A DNA stretch of 64,000 nt from contig CALSQH010000001.1 in the NCBI GenBank assembly GCA_943788445.1, positions 217,809-281,808 of the forward strand, in the 5' to 3' direction. Source of the DNA: an uncultured Pseudomonadales bacterium (GTDB lineage Bacteria > Pseudomonadota > Gammaproteobacteria > Pseudomonadales > Porticoccaceae). The notes under the pieces were generated by a model, which was not told the origin of the DNA, did not search any database, and worked only from the letters and a program-made list of their open reading frames with translations. Each line of letters begins with the position of its first letter. Within the stretch, counting starts at the first letter, position 1. This document shows positions 1-11,252 of the stretch, one piece after another. Both the position numbers and the translations under genes were made by a program.

Positions 1-2194
<2,194 letters not shown>

Positions 2195-2284
2195 CTGAAA
2201 CTCTCTTTTAACAGGAGGCTTAAAAGGTTTTACGCTATTTTCAAAGATTTGGGATGAGCGATTAAAGCAGGTTAAGGTGCAATT

Positions 2285-2297
2285 TTGACAGTGTCAA
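2285..2297. promoter_or_regulatory. Candidate TetR operator palindrome
   Basis: TTGACAGTGTCAA is a perfect 6-bp inverted repeat around one central base. It lies between the divergent isomerase and TetR genes, directly before the first possible ATG of tetR. Its place suggests an autoregulatory operator controlling both the fatty-acid genes and tetR. The site is seen; binding is inferred. Confidence 0.45.
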
Positions 2298-2319
2298 GAT
2301 GTGTTGGTACATTACCAGC

Positions 2320-2940
2320 ATGAATTCAACGGTTATCTCCCATTCTGAACGTACTAATTACCACCACGGCGATCTCCGTCAGGCCCTTTTGTCTGCCGCC
2401 AAGATCCTAATAGCCGAGGCGGGCATAGAAAACCTTTCACTGCGTAAGCTTGCCGAGCGGGCAGGGGTGTCGCGCACTGCGCCCTACCATCATTTCTCCG
2501 ATAAGAACGATTTACTCTGTGCTATCGCTGCTGAAGGGTTTCGTCGTCGGCATCGCTCTGCTGCCCAGTCCTTTAATAATCCTGAAAAAACTCAGCTCGA
2601 TAAGTTTGAAGAATATATTTGTGGTTACATTAAATTTGCCACTGATAGCCCCGAGGAATACGAGCTAATGTTCGGTCGCAATATCTGGAAGCAGGATAAT
2701 AGTACCCAAGAACTGCGTGATGTCGCCTATCCCTGTTTTCAGCATCAGGTTGAGATGGTGCGCAGCTGGCAGGAGTCTGGTCTTATTGGCGGTAGTAACC
2801 CATTGCGCACTTCCCAGGTTATTTGGGGTACGGTACACGGCATTGCCAAGCTATGGATTGATGGTATTTATACGGATTCATCGAAAATAGAAGAGATATC
2901 ACTCTGTGCGGTTAATATCTTCGTTAACAAACCTAGCTAA
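2320..2940 (+). CDS. TetR/AcrR family transcriptional regulator (WHG C-terminal domain)
   Basis: About 206 residues from the ATG at 2320. An in-frame ATG at 2299 would add seven residues but abuts the palindrome at 2285-2297, so the later start is preferred; neither has a clear Shine-Dalgarno sequence. The N-terminal TetR helix-turn-helix is clear (LSLRKLAERAGVS followed by HHFSDKNDLLCAIA). The C-terminal half carries a WGTVHGIAKLWIDG segment typical of the TetR_C_33/WHG class. It is divergent from the dienoyl-CoA isomerase and fadH, so it is probably their acyl-CoA- or fatty-acid-responsive repressor. The ligand is inference only. Confidence 0.85.
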   Translation: MNSTVISHSERTNYHHGDLRQALLSAAKILIAEAGIENLSLRKLAERAGVSRTAPYHHFSDKNDLLCAIAAEGFRRRHRSAAQSFNNPEKTQLDKFEEYICGYIKFATDSPEEYELMFGRNIWKQDNSTQELRDVAYPCFQHQVEMVRSWQESGLIGGSNPLRTSQVIWGTVHGIAKLWIDGIYTDSSKIEEISLCAVNIFVNKPS

Positions 2941-3205
2941 CTGATTGTTTTTTAGTAGCTTTGCCTCTCAATAGTTTTCGTTAACACCTAAGTCCTCGAC
3001 TCTTACTTGCTAAGTTGTTGATTCTGCGCATAAAAAACAGCCAATAAATCAACTTTATTTTTTGACATCATCAAAAATGAGAACTACGTTTAATTAGCCT
3101 GTTAAGCAGTTATGTTTTTAGTTTCAAAATGTGGATTTGGTCGCACATGCTTAGATTGTAAGTATCCCTGCGAATTATTAGTTTCAGGAGTTTGAGGAGT
3201 TAGTT

Positions 3206-3844
3206 ATGAATAGAAGTTTTGTAAAATTACTGCAGTTATGTGCAGGCGTAGTGGCGCTATCAATGGCCAGTTTATCAATGGCAGCAACCTATGATTATGA
3301 TTTTGATGCCGATGAGAATGAGCGTGGAGCACAGCCATTAAATTTTGGTGATCTCAATGTTTATGGTTACAAAGATGGCCGAAGCGCAAATGCTTACTTA
3401 GACAGTGGCAATCTTGCGGGTCTGGGTGTTTGTGGAACTTTGCTTGATCAGCAGGATGGCACCAACTGGTGTAATCCAGCAAGTGATGACAACCTACAGG
3501 TCGACGAAATGCTGGAGTTTATTTTCGACAACGCCAAGAAGATCTCTGTTGTTGGAATTAACGGCGCTCACAAACATGCAAATGGTGAATGGGTAAGTAT
3601 TTGGACTGATACGCAAGGCTGGGATTATCTTCAAATTGCTGCGGATAGGATCACTCTAGGGTTTTATCTAACAACTTTGAAGATTTTCGGGAAAGGTGAT
3701 TTTGGTTTTAAAGCCGAAACAACAGACAATCTCTATGTTGCAGGTATTAACGAAGTGCCAATTCCTGCTGCGGCTTGGTTGTTTGGTTCAGCTCTGCTGG
3801 GTTTGACAGGACTGCGCCGCCGTAAGGTTAAAGTTTCTGCCTAG
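3206..3844 (+). CDS. PEP-CTERM sorting domain-containing secreted protein
   Basis: A 212-residue protein with a signal peptide (hydrophobic run to about residue 27, ending SMAAT). The central domain is not recognised. The C-terminus has a VPIPAAAWLFGSALLGL segment followed by RRRK, the gammaproteobacterial form of the PEP-CTERM sorting signal (motif, hydrophobic helix, basic tail). Such proteins are processed by an exosortase and linked to extracellular polysaccharide. No exosortase or EPS gene is visible in this window, so the gene is an orphan target here. A GAGGAG Shine-Dalgarno precedes the ATG, and a strong terminator follows at 3871-3902. Single-gene transcript. Confidence 0.85.
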   Translation: MNRSFVKLLQLCAGVVALSMASLSMAATYDYDFDADENERGAQPLNFGDLNVYGYKDGRSANAYLDSGNLAGLGVCGTLLDQQDGTNWCNPASDDNLQVDEMLEFIFDNAKKISVVGINGAHKHANGEWVSIWTDTQGWDYLQIAADRITLGFYLTTLKIFGKGDFGFKAETTDNLYVAGINEVPIPAAAWLFGSALLGLTGLRRRKVKVSA

Positions 3845-3870
3845 ATAGCTTAAAGGCGATTAACTGCAAT

Positions 3871-3902
3871 AAAAAACCCCAGCATTGCTGGGGTTTTTTT
3901 TG
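3871..3902. terminator. Rho-independent terminator, usable on both strands
   Basis: The stem ACCCCAGC/GCTGGGGT has A-runs before and T-runs after it, so it can end the PEP-CTERM gene on the plus strand and the lipoprotein gene on the minus strand. Confidence 0.9.
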
Positions 3903-3944
3903 TTTAAGATGGGTTTTAAATAACTGTTTTGAAATAAAGTGCGG

Positions 3945-4220
3945 TTATTTATCCATCATATTGTCGACAGCATCTGAGAGATCCTCTTCAGCACTGTCAG
4001 ACATATCTTCCATCATTTCATCCATGCTGTCAGAAGCGTCATCAATAACCTCTTCAATGGTTTCCATAGCCTCATCGCTTGCCTCTTCGACGGAATCCAT
4101 CGTGCTTGACTCGTCGACTGCAGGTGCAGTTACTTCATCAGTTGGTGCATCGCCATTATCGCAGGCGCTCAAGCCTAGGGTTGCCATAGCGGCAATAAGC
4201 AAAACGTGGTACTTCTTCAT
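3945..4220 (-). CDS. Small acidic lipoprotein of unknown function
   Basis: A 91-residue protein with a lipoprotein signal: basic start MKKYH, a hydrophobic core, and lipobox LSAC with Cys20. The mature part is almost entirely Asp, Glu, Ser, Met and Ala in heptad-like acidic repeats (EEVIDDASDSMDEMMEDMSD), probably an alpha-helical coil. The residue after the lipidated Cys is Asp, which would favour inner-membrane retention under the Lol +2 rule known from enterics. No family is recognised. It is convergent with the PEP-CTERM gene and shares its terminator. It is likely a real gene, since it has both a signal peptide and a GGAG-type ribosome site. Confidence 0.7.
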   Translation of the reverse strand: MKKYHVLLIAAMATLGLSACDNGDAPTDEVTAPAVDESSTMDSVEEASDEAMETIEEVIDDASDSMDEMMEDMSDSAEEDLSDAVDNMMDK

Positions 4221-4518
4221 ATCCTTACTCCTAACCAGATTATTTGAATTATGTAAATTATGTGAAAAAAATGTTGCTCCAGTAAAGCATAGTCCAATGC
4301 CACTAATAGTGAAGAGATATAGGGGAATTTTTTAATTCGTAGCTATTGCTAGCTAATATATTTCGATTTAAATCATTATGTCGATTAAATCAGTTAATTT
4401 ATTGTGGAATTGGTTGCTGATTACTAAGTGCTGTGGCAAACTTCACGCCGCTTTTGACTGGCCCCCTTCTACAAGTGGGTGGATCCAGTTTTTCCGAATA
4501 GTAAAAGCCCATATTTTT
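4221..4518. other. Intergenic region before tRNA-Leu
   Basis: AT-rich 298 bp between the divergent lipoprotein gene and tRNA-Leu(UAG). A TTGACT hexamer at about 4456 could be a -35 element for the tRNA and tig, but no convincing -10 sits at the right distance. No gene is seen. Confidence 0.5.
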
Positions 4519-4603
4519 GCGAGTGTGGCGGAATTGGTAGACGCGCTAGATTTAGGTTCTAGTGTCTTAGGATGTGAGAGTTCGAGTCTCTCCACTCGCA
4601 CCA
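4519..4603 (+). tRNA. tRNA-Leu (anticodon UAG)
   Basis: A long-variable-arm tRNA of 85 nt including the encoded CCA. The acceptor stem GCGAGTG pairs with CACTCGC. The anticodon stem CTAGA/TCTAG holds loop TTTAGGT with anticodon TAG. The T-arm contains GTTCGAGTC. It lies 30 bp upstream of tig, an arrangement common in gammaproteobacteria. Confidence 0.95.
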
Positions 4604-4633
4604 TTTTATCTAGTTTGATCAAGAGGAAAATCC

Positions 4634-5947
4634 ATGCAGGTTTCCATCGAATCGAGCACAGGTCTAGAGCGTCAGCTTAAGATAGGTGTTCCTGCCGACC
4701 GTATTGAAAAAGAAGTTACCGAACGTCTTCAGAAAGCCACCAAGACCGTTAAGATCGCGGGCTTTCGCAAAGGCAAGGTGCCTCTTAAAGTTGTTAAGCA
4801 GCAATATGGCAAGGGTGTTCGCCAAGAAGTTATTGGTGAAGTGATGAATTCGAGTTTCTATGAAGCTATCAAACAAGAAGATTTAAAGCCTGTAGGTCAG
4901 CCTCGTATAGATAATGTAACCGATACTGAAGGCCAAGATCTTGAGTATATTGCGGTTTTCGAGGTCTATCCGGAAGTAGCTCTAGCGGATGTAAGTAAAG
5001 TTGCTATAGCGCGCCCTGTCACTGATCTGAATGACTCTGATGTCGAAACTATGATTGAAGTGCTGCGCAATCAGCAGGCTACTTTTGATGTGGTTGAAAA
5101 AGCCGCTGCAGAAGGTGATCAGGTTAATATCGATTATGTCGGCACTCAAAAGAAGGTTGAATTTCCTGGTGGCAGTGCAGAAGGTCAGGATTTAATTCTA
5201 GGTTCAAACAGTATGATCCCTGGGTTCGAAGACGGGCTTGTGGGTGTTAGTGCTGGTGATGAAACTGTTCTTAAGTTGAAATTCCCTAAAGATTACCATG
5301 CTGAAGACCTTAAAGGTAAGGCTGTGCAGTTTGCCGTCAAAGTCAATTCAGTTTCTGTCAAGACAATGCCTGAAATGAACGATGAGTTCTTTAAGCTTTA
5401 TGGTGTTAGCGAAGGCGGTGAAGAGAAATTCCGCGAAGATGTCCGTAATAACATGGAGCGTGAGCTGCGCAATGCGATTCGCAGCAAGGTGAAAAATCGT
5501 GTTATGGATCAGTTGTTTGATCTTAATAAGGTTGAGCTGCCAAAGGCGCTAGTAGCCAACGAGATTACTCAGCTTAAACAGCAGATGATCCAGCAGTTTG
5601 GCGGTGGCCAGCAGTTTGATCCAAGCATGCTGCCCGATGATATGTTCACAGCGAAGGCCGAGCGCCGAGCAGCACTTGGCGTAATTGTCTCTGAAGTGGT
5701 TAAAGTTGAAGCGCTAACGCCTAATGAAGACAGCGTTCGTGAAAGAATTAATGAAATTGCATCAACCTATGACCAGCCGAAGGAAGTTGTAGACTACTAT
5801 TATAGTCAGCAGGAACTGTTGAGCTCTGTGGAGGCGGTAGTGTTGGAAGATCAGGTAACAGAATTGGTTCTTTCAAAAGCGGTTGTTACCGAAGAAGCAC
5901 TTTCTTATGAAGATGCGGTTAAACCTGATCCAGAAGCGATCGCTTAG
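4634..5947 (+). CDS. tig: Trigger factor, ribosome-associated chaperone and PPIase
   Basis: A 437-residue protein, the usual length for the family. The N-terminal ribosome-binding signature GFRKGKVP is at about residues 43-50. The FKBP-type peptidyl-prolyl isomerase domain is at about 155-245 and includes GFEDGLVG. The C-terminal helical chaperone arms follow. It binds ribosomal protein L23 at the exit tunnel and shields nascent chains. It heads the conserved order tig-clpP-clpX-lon-hupB-ppiD. AAGAGGAAAATCC supplies the ribosome site before the ATG. Confidence 0.97.
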   Translation: MQVSIESSTGLERQLKIGVPADRIEKEVTERLQKATKTVKIAGFRKGKVPLKVVKQQYGKGVRQEVIGEVMNSSFYEAIKQEDLKPVGQPRIDNVTDTEGQDLEYIAVFEVYPEVALADVSKVAIARPVTDLNDSDVETMIEVLRNQQATFDVVEKAAAEGDQVNIDYVGTQKKVEFPGGSAEGQDLILGSNSMIPGFEDGLVGVSAGDETVLKLKFPKDYHAEDLKGKAVQFAVKVNSVSVKTMPEMNDEFFKLYGVSEGGEEKFREDVRNNMERELRNAIRSKVKNRVMDQLFDLNKVELPKALVANEITQLKQQMIQQFGGGQQFDPSMLPDDMFTAKAERRAALGVIVSEVVKVEALTPNEDSVRERINEIASTYDQPKEVVDYYYSQQELLSSVEAVVLEDQVTELVLSKAVVTEEALSYEDAVKPDPEAIA

Positions 5948-6072
5948 TCGACCGCTGATAGGTTGCTGCTGGAGTAGAAACATTTATGGTTGGGCAGTTC
6001 GATCCGGTATTTGACTGCCCTGCGTATATACCGATAGTCTGAGTCGAAGAAAAATACTATAGCGAGGAAGCA

Positions 6073-6707
6073 ATGAATTTTCAGCAATCAAATGTCGGCA
6101 GTATCCCCAACGATGTTCAAGCCAGTGGATTGGTTCCAATGGTGGTTGAGCAAACTTCTCGCGGTGAGAGAGCTTACGATATTTATTCGAGGCTTTAAAA
6201 GAGCGAGTTATCTTTTTAGTTGGCCAGGTTGAAGACCATATGGCCAATCTTATTGTCGCCCAGATGCTATTTTTGGAATCTGAAAATCCAGATAAAGACA
6301 TTCACCTCTATATCAACTCTCCCGGCGGTTCAGTGACTGCAGGTATGTCTATCTATGACACCATGCAGTTTATCAAGCCAGATGTAAGCACCATGTGTAT
6401 CGGTCAGGCCGCCAGTATGGGCGCCTTTCTGTTGGCCGCCGGTGCCGAGGGCAAGCGTTACTGCCTGCCAAACTCAAGAACAATGATTCACCAGCCAAGT
6501 GGTGGTGCTCAGGGTCAGGCCACTGATATTCATATCCAGTCCCAGGAAATTCTCAAGATTAAAGCGCGCCTGAATGATCTGATGGCCAAGCACACTGGTC
6601 AGCCAGTGGAGCAGGTGACTGAAGATACTGAGCGTGATAATTTTATGAGTGCCGAAGAATCTAAGTCCTATGGTCTGGTGGATGACGTTCTGGACAATCG
6701 TGGATAG
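6073..6707 (+). pseudogene. clpP: ATP-dependent Clp protease proteolytic subunit, interrupted by a one-base frameshift
   Basis: The normal ClpP N-terminus starts at ATG 6073 ([12 protein letters not shown]) after AGCGAGGAAG and reads correctly to SRL. It then meets TAA at 6196-6198. The rest of ClpP ([23 protein letters not shown] to the stop at 6707) continues in the -1 frame. One missing T in a TTTAAAA run at 6194-6200 explains this, and restoring it gives a normal 211-residue protein. The catalytic residues are intact downstream: Ser in QAASMGAF, His in MIHQP and Asp in EDTERDNF. Without the upstream part, translation could begin only at Met 6240, losing the N-terminal gating loops and the first helix. 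A sequencing or assembly error in a short homopolymer is the likeliest cause, because clpX next to it is intact. Confidence 0.85.
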
Positions 6708-6785
6708 AGGCGCTAGTCTTTAATCTATAAGTTGTTGATTTTCTTAACTAGTTGGTTTTATCGTTTGGTTTTTGGGAGATAGATT

Positions 6786-8072
6786 ATGAGTGATGGTGAG
6801 ACGTTGGATGAAGGCGGTAAACTGCTCTTCTGTTCATTCTGTGGCAAGAATCAGAATGAAGTGCGCCGTCTAATTGCCGGTCCTTCTGTCTATATCTGTG
6901 ATGAATGCGTCGATCTGTGTAACGATATAATCACTGAAGAGTCTGTTGTTGCCGATTCAGGCGATAGCAGCGATCGCCTGCCAGTTCCCTCTGAAATCAA
7001 AGGCAATCTCGATGAATATGTTATTGGTCAAGAACGCGCCAAAAGAATTTTATCTGTAGCGGTTTACAACCACTACAAGCGACTACAGGTTAGTGAGGCA
7101 GGTAAGGACGCTACAAATGTTGAGTTGGGCAAAAGTAATATCCTGCTGATAGGCCCAACAGGTAGCGGTAAAACGCTGCTGGCTGAAACTCTGGCTCGAA
7201 TGCTTAATGTCCCATTTACCATTGCTGATGCTACCACTCTGACCGAGGCCGGTTATGTCGGTGAAGATGTAGAAAATATTATTCAGAAGCTTTTACAGAA
7301 ATGTGATTACGACGTTGATAAAGCTCAGCGTGGTATCGTTTATATTGATGAGATAGACAAGATATCGCGTAAGTCTGACAACCCCTCGATTACTCGTGAT
7401 GTGTCCGGCGAAGGGGTTCAGCAGGCGCTACTTAAGCTGATAGAAGGTACGGTTGCCTCTGTTCCTCCTCAGGGTGGTCGCAAGCACCCGCAGCAAGAGT
7501 TTCTTCAGGTAGATACATCCAATATCCTGTTTGTCTGTGGCGGTGCTTTTGCGGGACTTGAAAAAGTTATTCGCGAGCGTTCAGAGAAGGGCGGCATAGG
7601 CTTCAAAGCTGAGGTCAATAGCAAGGATAGCCAGAAATCGATTGGCGAAACTCTACTTGATGTGCAGCCGAGCGATTTGATCGGCTACGGTTTGATTCCA
7701 GAATTTATTGGCCGTCTTCCGGTTGTAGCGACTCTTCAGGAACTGGACCGCGACGCGCTGGTTAATATTTTAGTAGAGCCGAAGAACGCCCTCTTTAAGC
7801 AGTACCAAGAGCTATTTGGGATGGAGGGTGTCGAGCTAGATCTGCGTAGTGATGCGCTGGATGCTATCGCTGACAAAGCGATTGAAAGAAAAACCGGTGC
7901 GCGAGGATTACGTTCAATTCTCGAAACAGTACTGCTGGATACAATGTACAGAGTTCCTTCAGAACCCAGTGTGGTTAAAGTGGTTGTGGATGCCGCAGTG
8001 ATAAATGGTGAAAACGAACCATTACTCGTTCACGAACAAAATGACCAGAAGCTCGCTTCTGATGAAGCTTAA
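6786..8072 (+). CDS. clpX: ClpX, ATP-dependent unfoldase subunit of Clp protease
   Basis: A 428-residue AAA+ protein of normal length. The N-terminal zinc-binding domain has Cys16, Cys19, Cys38 and Cys41. Walker A GPTGSGKT is at 123-130 and Walker B IVYIDEID at about 184-191. [10 protein letters not shown] pore loop and a C-terminal sensor-2 GARGLRSI segment follow. It recognises and unfolds tagged substrates and feeds them to ClpP. It lies 78 bp after clpP and has its own GGGAG ribosome site. A terminator at 8094-8124 ends the unit before lon. Confidence 0.97.
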   Translation: MSDGETLDEGGKLLFCSFCGKNQNEVRRLIAGPSVYICDECVDLCNDIITEESVVADSGDSSDRLPVPSEIKGNLDEYVIGQERAKRILSVAVYNHYKRLQVSEAGKDATNVELGKSNILLIGPTGSGKTLLAETLARMLNVPFTIADATTLTEAGYVGEDVENIIQKLLQKCDYDVDKAQRGIVYIDEIDKISRKSDNPSITRDVSGEGVQQALLKLIEGTVASVPPQGGRKHPQQEFLQVDTSNILFVCGGAFAGLEKVIRERSEKGGIGFKAEVNSKDSQKSIGETLLDVQPSDLIGYGLIPEFIGRLPVVATLQELDRDALVNILVEPKNALFKQYQELFGMEGVELDLRSDALDAIADKAIERKTGARGLRSILETVLLDTMYRVPSEPSVVKVVVDAAVINGENEPLLVHEQNDQKLASDEA

Positions 8073-8093
8073 GTTAGTCTCTGCTAAGAGTAT

Positions 8094-8124
8094 TAAAAAG
8101 GCGACGAAAGTCGCCTTTTTTTCG
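8094..8124 (+). terminator. Rho-independent terminator after clpX
   Basis: The stem AAAAAGGCGAC, loop GAAA and stem GTCGCCTTTTT are followed by more T residues. It separates clpX from lon. Confidence 0.9.
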
Positions 8125-8195
8125 TCTGCAAAAACTTCTCGAGAATAATTCGTTTGGTGAAGCGGATATATTATCGTTTATCCTTGATCGCAAGG

Positions 8196-8225
8196 TTGTT
8201 TTTACTGTGCGCGTCCCAATATAAA
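8196..8225 (+). promoter_or_regulatory. lon: Possible lon promoter
   Basis: TTGTTT (8196-8201), an 18-bp spacer and TATAAA (8220-8225) resemble a sigma70 promoter 70 bp before lon. The overlapping CCCAATAT is slightly like a sigma32 -10, as would be expected for lon, but the matching -35 is poor. Confidence 0.35.
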
Positions 8226-8295
8226 AGACTAATCTACTAATAAGACCGTTTTATTTAACGGTGTCCAGCCCAGCTCCAGATAACCCGAGGTAACA

Positions 8296-10713
8296 ATGGC
8301 TGCTAAACCAAATGAATCAAAAGATACAATCTATCCGCTTTTACCCTTGCGTGATGTGGTTGTTTATCCCCACATGGTCGTCCCGCTGTTTGTCGGTCGA
8401 GAGAAGTCTATTTTGGCACTTGAAGATGCCATGGAAAACAACAAGCAAGTTGTGTTGGTCGCGCAGAAAAACCCAACCGAAGATAATCCTAAACTAGATG
8501 ATCTTTACAGAGTTGGTACTCTGTCCACGATTCTTCAAATGCTTAAGTTACCCGATGGCACTTTAAAAGTGTTGGTCGAAGGTGTGGGTCGAGTGAGTCT
8601 CGTGAACGCGACTGAAGAAGATGTTGTATTTATGCAAACTCAGGCTCAAGTACTTGCCGATGGCGAGCTTGATGAGCGAGAGGCCGATGTGCTGATGCGC
8701 TCGACTATATCCCTATTCGAGCAATACGTTAATTTAAGCAAGAAGATACCCGCCGAAGTTATAGCCACTGTTAGCGGAATAGAAAATGCAAACCGTCTTG
8801 CCGATACGGTTGCTTCGCACATGACACTGAATATCGAGCAGAAACAAGATGTTCTTGAAGTTGCTGATCTTACTGAACGCTTCGAGCACCTAATGGGGCT
8901 GATGGAGTCGGAAATTGATCTGTTTCAGATAGAGCAGCGGATTCGCGGCCGAGTTAAAAAGCAGATGGAAAAAAGCCAGCGCGAGTATTACCTTAATGAG
9001 CAAATGAAGGCGATTCAAAAAGAGCTTGGCGAAAATGATGATGAGGGCTCAGAGCTCGGTCAGTTAGAAAAGAAAGTTGAAGAAGTTGGAATGCCAAAAG
9101 CAGCACTGGAAAAAACCCAAGCTGAAGTTGGCAAGCTGAAAATGATGTCGCCGATGTCTGCAGAAGCCTCAGTCTTGCGCAACTACATCGATTGGATGAT
9201 TGGTGTTCCATGGAAAAAACGCAGTCGAGTGAAGCATGATTTGGTCGCTGCCCAAGGCACCCTTGATGAAGACCATCATGGCTTGGAAGAAGTCAAAGAG
9301 CGCATTTTGGAATTTCTTGCGGTTCAGCAGCGGGTTAAAAAATTAAAAGGGCCGGTGCTCTGTCTGGTTGGTCCTCCAGGAGTCGGTAAAACCTCGCTGG
9401 GGGAATCTATCGCCAGAGCTACGGGCAGACAGTTTGTGCGTATGAGCCTTGGCGGTGTGCGCGATGAGGCGGAGATTCGCGGCCATCGTCGAACCTATAT
9501 TGGTTCACTGCCGGGCAAAGTCATTCAGAAGCTCTCAAAGGTTAAGGTTAAGAACCCGTTATTTCTTCTCGATGAAATCGACAAGATGGGCATGGATCAA
9601 CGCGGTGATCCTGCCTCGGCACTGTTAGAGGTGTTAGATCCTGAGCAAAACCATACCTTTAATGACCACTACCTAGAAGTTGATTTCGACCTCTCTGAGG
9701 TAATGTTTATCTGTACCGCAAACTCGATGAATATTCCCGGGCCACTGCTTGATCGAATGGAAGTGATTCGTATCCCCGGTTATACCGAGGGTGAAAAAGT
9801 CGCAATTGCAGAGAAATACCTGGTGCCAAAACAGCGAAAGGCAAATGGTCTCAAAGATCATGAGCTAGCGATTACTAAAGAGGCGCTTCAGGACACTATT
9901 CGTTACTACACGCGCGAAGCTGGGGTTCGAGGCTTAGATCGCGATATCGCTAAAATATGCCGCAAAATTGTCACTGAGCATGTTCGCGATGGTGCTGCGT
10001 CTACAGATAGTATTGGCCCAGAACAGTTAGAGTCGATGCTTGGTGTGCGACGTTTTGATTATGGTCGTGCTGAAGCTGAAAATCAGATTGGTCAGGTTAC
10101 TGGCTTGGCCTGGACTCAGGTTGGCGGTGAATTGTTGACTATTGAATCTGCTGCGATTCCCGGTAAGGGGAGAGTAATCAAAACCGGATCTCTCGGTGAC
10201 GTAATGCAGGAATCCATTCAGGCAGCCTTGACTGTGGTCAGAAGTCGTGCAAAAGCCTTGGGGATTCGCAAGGACTTCTATCAAGCAAATGATTTGCATA
10301 TCCACGTTCCTGAGGGAGCAACGCCAAAAGATGGCCCTTCCGCTGGTGTTGGTATGTGCACAGCCCTTGTTTCGGTTTTAACTGGTATTCCGGTCAGAGC
10401 TAATGTCGCCATGACAGGTGAAATTACCCTGCGCGGACAGGTTTTAAAGATTGGTGGTTTAAAAGAAAAACTCCTTGCAGCGCATCGCGGAGGTATTACA
10501 ACAGTGATTATTCCTGATGATAATGGTAGTGATTTGAAGGAGATACCGGACAATATTAAAGCAGACCTTAAAATCTGTCAGGTTAAGTGGATTGATGAAG
10601 TTTTGGCTATCGCGCTTGAGAAAGATCCGGAATCACTTAGTGAGGAAGAGTTTAATCGAAGCAGTGCAACGGGTAAAAAAGAGCCTTCATCCTCTAGGCC
10701 AAGCACACACTAG
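8296..10713 (+). CDS. lon: ATP-dependent protease Lon
   Basis: An 805-residue LonA-type protease of normal length. The N-terminal substrate-binding domain begins YPLLPLRDVVVYPHM, followed by a coiled-coil linker at about 190-250. The AAA+ module has Walker A GPPGVGKT at about 359-366 and Walker B FLLDEIDKM. The proteolytic domain has the Ser-Lys dyad: Ser682 in KDGPSAG and Lys725 in GGLKEK. It degrades misfolded and regulatory proteins in the cytosol. It stands between the clpX terminator and the hupB promoter, so it is probably transcribed alone. The start at 8296 has a GAGGTAACA ribosome site. Confidence 0.97.
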   Translation: MAAKPNESKDTIYPLLPLRDVVVYPHMVVPLFVGREKSILALEDAMENNKQVVLVAQKNPTEDNPKLDDLYRVGTLSTILQMLKLPDGTLKVLVEGVGRVSLVNATEEDVVFMQTQAQVLADGELDEREADVLMRSTISLFEQYVNLSKKIPAEVIATVSGIENANRLADTVASHMTLNIEQKQDVLEVADLTERFEHLMGLMESEIDLFQIEQRIRGRVKKQMEKSQREYYLNEQMKAIQKELGENDDEGSELGQLEKKVEEVGMPKAALEKTQAEVGKLKMMSPMSAEASVLRNYIDWMIGVPWKKRSRVKHDLVAAQGTLDEDHHGLEEVKERILEFLAVQQRVKKLKGPVLCLVGPPGVGKTSLGESIARATGRQFVRMSLGGVRDEAEIRGHRRTYIGSLPGKVIQKLSKVKVKNPLFLLDEIDKMGMDQRGDPASALLEVLDPEQNHTFNDHYLEVDFDLSEVMFICTANSMNIPGPLLDRMEVIRIPGYTEGEKVAIAEKYLVPKQRKANGLKDHELAITKEALQDTIRYYTREAGVRGLDRDIAKICRKIVTEHVRDGAASTDSIGPEQLESMLGVRRFDYGRAEAENQIGQVTGLAWTQVGGELLTIESAAIPGKGRVIKTGSLGDVMQESIQAALTVVRSRAKALGIRKDFYQANDLHIHVPEGATPKDGPSAGVGMCTALVSVLTGIPVRANVAMTGEITLRGQVLKIGGLKEKLLAAHRGGITTVIIPDDNGSDLKEIPDNIKADLKICQVKWIDEVLAIALEKDPESLSEEEFNRSSATGKKEPSSSRPSTH

Positions 10714-10747
10714 TTTTAAAGAAATTAGCTATTTAGGCAAACGGAGC

Positions 10748-10776
10748 TTGACCCGCCAAATAGCTATTGGTATAAC
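10748..10776 (+). promoter_or_regulatory. hupB: Sigma70-type promoter of hupB
   Basis: TTGACC (10748-10753), a 17-bp spacer and TATAAC (10771-10776) stand about 100 bp before the hupB start codon. This is a near-consensus layout, fitting a highly expressed nucleoid protein. Confidence 0.6.
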
Positions 10777-10878
10777 GTACGCAAGAAAGTGCTTGAGACC
10801 ATATGTTTAGCGAGTTTGGTCCCTAAAAAGACTTTCTTTCTGACTAGGAATTACTAACTCTAAGAAAAGGGGAATACC

Positions 10879-11151
10879 GTGAATAAATCTGAACTTATCG
10901 ACGCAATTGCTGCTGGCGCAGACATTTCTAAAGCTTCTGCTGGACGTGCACTTGATTCTGCTCTTGAAGCAGTAACAGGCTCACTTAAAAATGGCGATCA
11001 AGTATCTTTGGTTGGTTTTGGTACTTTTGCTGTTAAGCATCGTGCAGCTCGTGCTGGTCGCAATCCACAGACTGGTCAAGAAATCCAGATTAAAGCAGCC
11101 AACGTGCCTAGCTTTAAAGCTGGTAAAGCTCTGAAAGACGCTGTAAATTAA
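10879..11151 (+). CDS. hupB: DNA-binding protein HU-beta
   Basis: A 90-residue histone-like protein starting at GTG 10879 after AAAAGGGGA. The family signature [21 protein letters not shown] at about 46-66 includes the conserved beta-arm proline (RNPQTG) that intercalates in DNA. It bends and compacts DNA as a dimer. Its position between lon and ppiD is the classic one. A promoter lies upstream and a terminator at 11181-11207. Confidence 0.97.
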   Translation: MNKSELIDAIAAGADISKASAGRALDSALEAVTGSLKNGDQVSLVGFGTFAVKHRAARAGRNPQTGQEIQIKAANVPSFKAGKALKDAVN

Positions 11152-11180
11152 TTTTATAGTAAGTCTTTTTTGCTAAATTG

Positions 11181-11207
11181 AAGGCGCATCGGTGATGCGC
11201 CTTTTTT
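11181..11207 (+). terminator. Rho-independent terminator after hupB
   Basis: AAGGCGCATC, loop GGT and GATGCGCCTT are followed by a T-run: a 10-bp perfect stem. Confidence 0.92.
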
Positions 11208-11252
11208 AATAATATTAAACAGATAATCATAATCTGTAATGGGGATAGAAAT

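Noticed and set aside
3961..4335. Ser-rich plus-strand frame
   Set aside because: It is the antisense of the acidic lipoprotein gene, which has a signal peptide and ribosome site.
5992..6020. GGGCAGT/ACTGCCC hairpin between tig and clpP as a terminator
   Set aside because: No T-run follows; it may weaken read-through but cannot be called a terminator.
8182..8222. Sigma32 heat-shock promoter for lon
   Set aside because: CCCAATAT resembles the -10, but the only CTTGA-like -35 lies too far upstream.
10592..10810. Open frame across the end of lon
   Set aside because: It shifts frame inside lon codons and runs into the hupB promoter; there is no ribosome site.
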